From NCBI GenBank assembly GCA_964624555.1, contig CAZUXB010000060.1, forward strand, positions 1 to 7,076: DNA of 7,076 nucleotides, given 5' to 3'. Origin of the DNA: SXRF01 sp964624555 (lineage in GTDB: Bacteria; Pseudomonadota; Alphaproteobacteria; Rickettsiales; SXRF01). The notes under the pieces are model-generated. The model saw nothing but the letters and a program-made list of their open reading frames with translations, was not told the origin of the DNA and made no database searches. Positions 4,702 through 7,076 of the stretch are shown one piece after another; position 1 is the stretch's first letter; each line of letters begins with the position of its first letter. The translations under genes were made by a program, and so were the position numbers.

Positions 4702-5250
4702 ATGCAAAAAAAAGATAGCGACAAGGGAAAAGACCCGGCAATCATCAAGAAATACGCCAACCGCCGCTTGTATGACACCGAAACCAGCGCCTATATAACG
4801 CTTGAAGACCTCTGCGAGCGGGTAAAAAAAGGCCAGCCTTTTATCGTGGTCGACGCAAAGTCCGGGCATGACCTCACCCGCCAGATACTAACCCAGATAA
4901 TTTTTGAGCAGGAAACCAAGGGGTTCCACCTGCTGCCTACCGAATTCCTGCGCTCGGTAATTGGTTTTTATGACCATAACATGCAGGATATACTCCAGCC
5001 CTACCTCAATGCCAGCATGAAAAGTTTTATGAGCAACCAGGAGCGCATGCGCGGTATGCTCGGCGAAACCATGGGCAAGGCTATGGAAGGAATATCACCG
5101 CTTAGCCAGCTTGAGGAAGTTACCCGCCACAATATGGCACTGTTTGAAAAGACCATGCAGATGTTCAATCCTTTCGGTAGCCTGTTCTCGGCACCTGCCC
5201 CCAAGGAAGAAGAAAAAGACGAAAAAGAAAAACCACGTCCTAAGAAGTAA
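4702..5250 (+). CDS. phaR: Polyhydroxyalkanoate synthesis repressor PhaR
   Basis: The 182-residue protein has the very characteristic PHB accumulation regulatory N-domain, IIKKYANRRLYDTETSAYITLEDL (residues 14–37) continuing through IVVDAKSGHDLTRQIL. A second PHB_acc segment follows at about 78–110 (LLPTEFLRSVIGFYDHNMQDILQPYL). The middle is helical and Met-rich (MRGMLGETMGKAMEG), suited to granule contact, and the C-terminus is Lys/Glu/Pro-rich. In the family, PhaR binds DNA near phasin and phaR genes and is released when it binds nascent PHB granules. The ATG at 4702 is chosen over an in-frame TTG at 4687 because GGAAAG ends 7 nt upstream of it. The gene is divergent from higBA–phaC and followed directly by a large inverted repeat. 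Confidence 0.96.
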   Translation: MQKKDSDKGKDPAIIKKYANRRLYDTETSAYITLEDLCERVKKGQPFIVVDAKSGHDLTRQILTQIIFEQETKGFHLLPTEFLRSVIGFYDHNMQDILQPYLNASMKSFMSNQERMRGMLGETMGKAMEGISPLSQLEEVTRHNMALFEKTMQMFNPFGSLFSAPAPKEEEKDEKEKPRPKK

Positions 5251-5255
5251 TTTAT

Positions 5256-5374
5256 CCTTCTCCCTCTGGGAGAAGGTTAGGATGAGGGCTATCTCTCGTA
5301 TTTACTTAGCCCTCACCCCAGCCCTCTCCCAAAGGGAGAGGGAGTTTTAAAGAATTCTCTCCCAGAAGGAGAGG
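5256..5374. repeat. Interspersed palindromic repeat, CCTCACCCC type, copy 2 (large inverted repeat)
   Basis: Two 36-nt arms (5256–5291 and 5307–5342) are inverted copies of each other at 30 of 36 positions around a 15-nt loop. Each arm contains its own perfect 9-bp hairpin: CCTTCTCCC/GGGAGAAGG at 5256–5264 and 5268–5276, and CCCTCTCCC/GGGAGAGGG at 5322–5330 and 5334–5342. A third, smaller hairpin, CTCTCC/GGAGAG, follows (5357–5362 and 5368–5373). The segment 5311–5374 matches the left-edge repeat in the same orientation. It fills nearly all of the gap between phaR and the fusion gene and can fold strongly in the transcript. Confidence 0.85.
5322..5348 (+). terminator. Possible repeat-borne rho-independent terminator after phaR
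   Basis: A perfect 9-bp GC-rich stem with an AAA loop (5322–5342) is followed by AGTTTT. The T-run is short and starts two bases after the stem, so termination may be partial. The hairpin belongs to a dispersed repeat, so termination could be a by-product of the insertion rather than a dedicated site. Confidence 0.35.
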
Positions 5375-5398
5375 AAGTTAGGTATGAAAGTATAATGA

Positions 5399-6796
5399 AT
5401 GAACGATAAAACCACGATAAGCAGCAAGACCTTCGCAGAAATAAATATTGGCGACAGCGCCAGCCTCACCCGTACACTGACTAAGAAAGACATCCAGCTT
5501 TTTGCCATAGTCACCGGCGACATGAACCCCGCCCACCTCGATGAAAACTACGCCAAGACCGATATTTTCCAGCAGATAGTCGGCCACGGTATGTGGACCG
5601 GATCGATGTTCTCCAGCCTGCTCGGTATGCAGCTACCAGGGTTGGGTACAATCTACTTAAGCCAGACCCTCAAATTCCTGAAACCAGTGCATCTGGGCGA
5701 TACGGTTACCGCCACAGTACGGGTAACAGCCAAAGATGATAAGCATAAACATGTCACCCTCGAAACACTATGCACCAACGAAAAAGGCGAGCATGTTCTG
5801 GAAGGAATTGCCGTGGTTATTCCGCCAGCGGAAAGAATTGTCTGGAATGTCGTACCGCTCCCGGAAGTACAGATAAAAACCGAGGACCATAATTACGAAC
5901 AATGGCTGCTCAATAAAGTCAAAGGGCTGAAACCACTTAAAACCGCAGTGGTGCACCCGGTAGATGTATTCTCACTGGCCGGGGCAATACAGGCCGCCGA
6001 AGCCGGGATAATCGACCCGATACTGGTTGGCCCCGAAGATAAAATCCGCAAAGCGGCAGAGGAAGCGCACCTCAATATAAGCAAATATACCATCTTCCCA
6101 ACCGTGCACAGCCACGCCGCCGCCACCGCCGCCGCACAGATGGCAGGTTCCGGCAAGGTAGAAGCGCTGATGAAAGGGAAGCTTCACACCGATGAGCTGA
6201 TGGAAGCGGTGGTGGACAAAACAAACGGCCTGCGCACGGGAAGGCGCATCAGCCATGTGTTCATGCTTGACGTACCAAGTTATCCAAAACCCCTGTTCCT
6301 GACCGATGCCGCCATCAATATCAGCCCCACCATGCTGGAAAAGAAAGACATCGTGCAGAATGCCGTTGACCTGTTCCATGCCCTTGGCCTGGGCACACCT
6401 AAAGTCGCATTGCTGGCAGCGGTGGAAACAGTAAATGAAAATATGCCGGCAACACTTGATGCCACCGCCCTATGCAAAATGGCCGAACGCGGGCAAATAA
6501 CCGGGGCCGTACTCGATGGACCACTGGCCTTCGACAATGCCATATCCAAAGAAGCCGCCGCCGTTAAAGGAATAGTATCCGATGTCGCCGGAAATGCCGA
6601 TATACTGGTGGCGCCCGATATCGAATCCGGCAATATGCTCTACAAGGAACTGCGCTATTTCTCCGGTGTGCAGGGAGCAGGAATCGTCCTCGGCGCACAG
6701 GTTCCAATAATCCTCACCAGCCGCGCTTCCGATGCTGATGACCGGGTTGTTTCCTGCGCCCTCGCCCTGCTCTACGCCCAGACCAAGCGGGTATGA
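5399..6796 (+). CDS. Bifunctional MaoC enoyl-CoA hydratase / phosphate acetyl- or butyryltransferase
   Basis: The 465-residue fusion has two parts. Residues about 10–142 are a hot-dog-fold MaoC/PhaJ-like (R)-specific enoyl-CoA hydratase with the catalytic D41-x4-H46 (DMNPAHLDENYA) and GHGMWTGSM (62–70). Residues about 170–465 are a PTA/PTB phosphate acyltransferase with VLDGPLAFDNAIS (371–383), VAPDIESGNMLYKEL (404–418) and PIILTSRASDADDRV (436–450). Both halves look complete, and the length matches the alphaproteobacterial 'enoyl-CoA hydratase/phosphate acetyltransferase' family. Expected chemistry is crotonyl-CoA to (R)-3-hydroxybutyryl-CoA, and acyl-CoA plus phosphate to acyl-phosphate plus CoA. 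This gives PHB precursors and links to ATP through an acyl kinase not present here. It lies downstream of phaR, separated by the palindromic repeat. The start ATG at 5399 has only a weak GAAAG about 9 nt upstream. Whether acetyl or butyryl groups are preferred cannot be read from sequence. Confidence 0.94.
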   Translation: MNDKTTISSKTFAEINIGDSASLTRTLTKKDIQLFAIVTGDMNPAHLDENYAKTDIFQQIVGHGMWTGSMFSSLLGMQLPGLGTIYLSQTLKFLKPVHLGDTVTATVRVTAKDDKHKHVTLETLCTNEKGEHVLEGIAVVIPPAERIVWNVVPLPEVQIKTEDHNYEQWLLNKVKGLKPLKTAVVHPVDVFSLAGAIQAAEAGIIDPILVGPEDKIRKAAEEAHLNISKYTIFPTVHSHAAATAAAQMAGSGKVEALMKGKLHTDELMEAVVDKTNGLRTGRRISHVFMLDVPSYPKPLFLTDAAINISPTMLEKKDIVQNAVDLFHALGLGTPKVALLAAVETVNENMPATLDATALCKMAERGQITGAVLDGPLAFDNAISKEAAAVKGIVSDVAGNADILVAPDIESGNMLYKELRYFSGVQGAGIVLGAQVPIILTSRASDADDRVVSCALALLYAQTKRV

Positions 6797-6804
6797 TTTT
6801 ATAC

Positions 6805-7056
6805 TCACTTGAACAAACAATTAGACGATTGAATACATTGTTCTATAGAAAGATGGGAGTTGTATTGTCGGTATTTTTTGAGGGTGCCGAAAGTTTTTTC
6901 AATAGGCATGATATCTGGCGAATAGGGTGGCAGGAACAGCAGAGTCGCTCCAGCCTTAGCTATCAATTCTGCGCTGCGCTGTGATTTGTGGAATGCGGCA
7001 TTATCCATCACTACCACATCGTTATAGTCAACCCAAATAATTTTCATACGTAGCAA
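6805..7056 (-). pseudogene. IS630-family transposase, C-terminal DDE fragment
   Basis: The frame encodes VVVMDNAAFHKS, with the second catalytic Asp in the DN-x-x-x-H context, then ATLLFLPPYSPDIMPIEKTFGTLKKYRQ. The latter is the DDE_3 signature with the third catalytic acid, Glu of PIEK. This is the C-terminal third of an IS630/Tc1-like transposase. An in-frame TGA lies just upstream (7057–7059), and the first catalytic Asp and the N-terminal HTH are not in this frame, so the copy is broken or frameshifted, or the rest lies past the window edge in another frame. The fragment ends 9 nt after the stop of the MaoC–acyltransferase gene. Terminal inverted repeats and TA target duplications could not be identified. 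Confidence 0.8.
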
Positions 7057-7076
7057 TCAATTGATCGAGGGATGTT

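Noticed and set aside
6116..6136. GCC-rich run as a triplet repeat element
   Set aside because: It encodes an Ala-rich helix (HAAATAAA) of the acyltransferase domain; ordinary codon bias explains it.
5972..6820. Minus-strand open frames opposite the MaoC–acyltransferase gene
   Set aside because: They are shadow frames of a strongly conserved two-domain enzyme, with low-complexity composition (Gly runs) caused by repeated GCC codons.
6793..6984. Plus-strand 63-aa ORF overlapping the end of the fusion gene
   Set aside because: It lies antisense to the recognisable IS630 transposase fragment and has no recognisable content or SD.

Overview
The window looks like a chromosomal segment of an alphaproteobacterium. 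The signs are a polyhydroxybutyrate (PHB) gene neighbourhood with PhaR, a class III-type PhaC and a MaoC–phosphotransacetylase fusion, a type II/IV pilin of the 'GYLPGD … DDGxPxTG' kind, several families of short palindromic repeats, two toxin–antitoxin (TA) modules and an IS630 remnant. This mix resembles repeat- and TA-rich, possibly host-associated alphaproteobacteria (Rickettsiales/Holosporales-like). That placement is inference; no marker gene in the window fixes the taxon. The pha genes and the fusion enzyme are moderately GC-rich, while the TA modules, the pilin and the right end are visibly AT-richer.

Layout. Positions 1–1541 form a minus-strand operon, vapB–vapC–SDR: a Phd/YefM-type antitoxin, a PIN-domain toxin and a YeeZ-like NAD(P)-binding epimerase-family protein that runs off the left edge. 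Both junctions are 4-bp ATGA overlaps. The operon has a recognisable promoter followed by a perfect tandem 12-mer that probably serves as operator. At 1704–2624 (plus) lies a pilin-like protein whose leader carries an 87-bp palindromic element in frame. At 2632–4568 (minus) lies a second TA-headed operon, higB–higA–small PhaE/PhaR-like subunit–phaC, again joined by overlaps. Its promoter lies back to back with that of phaR (4702–5250, plus). A large inverted repeat (5256–5342 plus a smaller hairpin) separates phaR from a bifunctional MaoC hydratase/phosphate acyltransferase (5399–6796, plus). A broken IS630 transposase tail (6805–7056, minus) occupies the right end.

How the genes may work together. 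PhaC, with the small upstream protein as probable partner subunit, polymerises (R)-3-hydroxyacyl-CoA. PhaR is the PHB-responsive repressor and granule-associated regulator. The MaoC half of the fusion can interconvert enoyl-CoA and 3-hydroxyacyl-CoA, and its acyltransferase half can exchange acyl-CoA with acyl-phosphate, which links the PHB pool to energy metabolism. phaA and phaB are not in the window.

The most notable architectural feature is that both TA modules sit at the 5' end of an operon whose last members are metabolic genes. In each case the junction to the first metabolic gene is a 4-bp overlap, and that gene lacks a clear Shine–Dalgarno of its own. The metabolic genes therefore appear to be read from TA-autoregulated promoters. 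Separately, three unrelated repeat families are read in frame or lie directly against coding sequence: a heptad repeat and a CCTCACCCC-type repeat inside the SDR gene, and a TGTCA…TGACA element inside the pilin leader.
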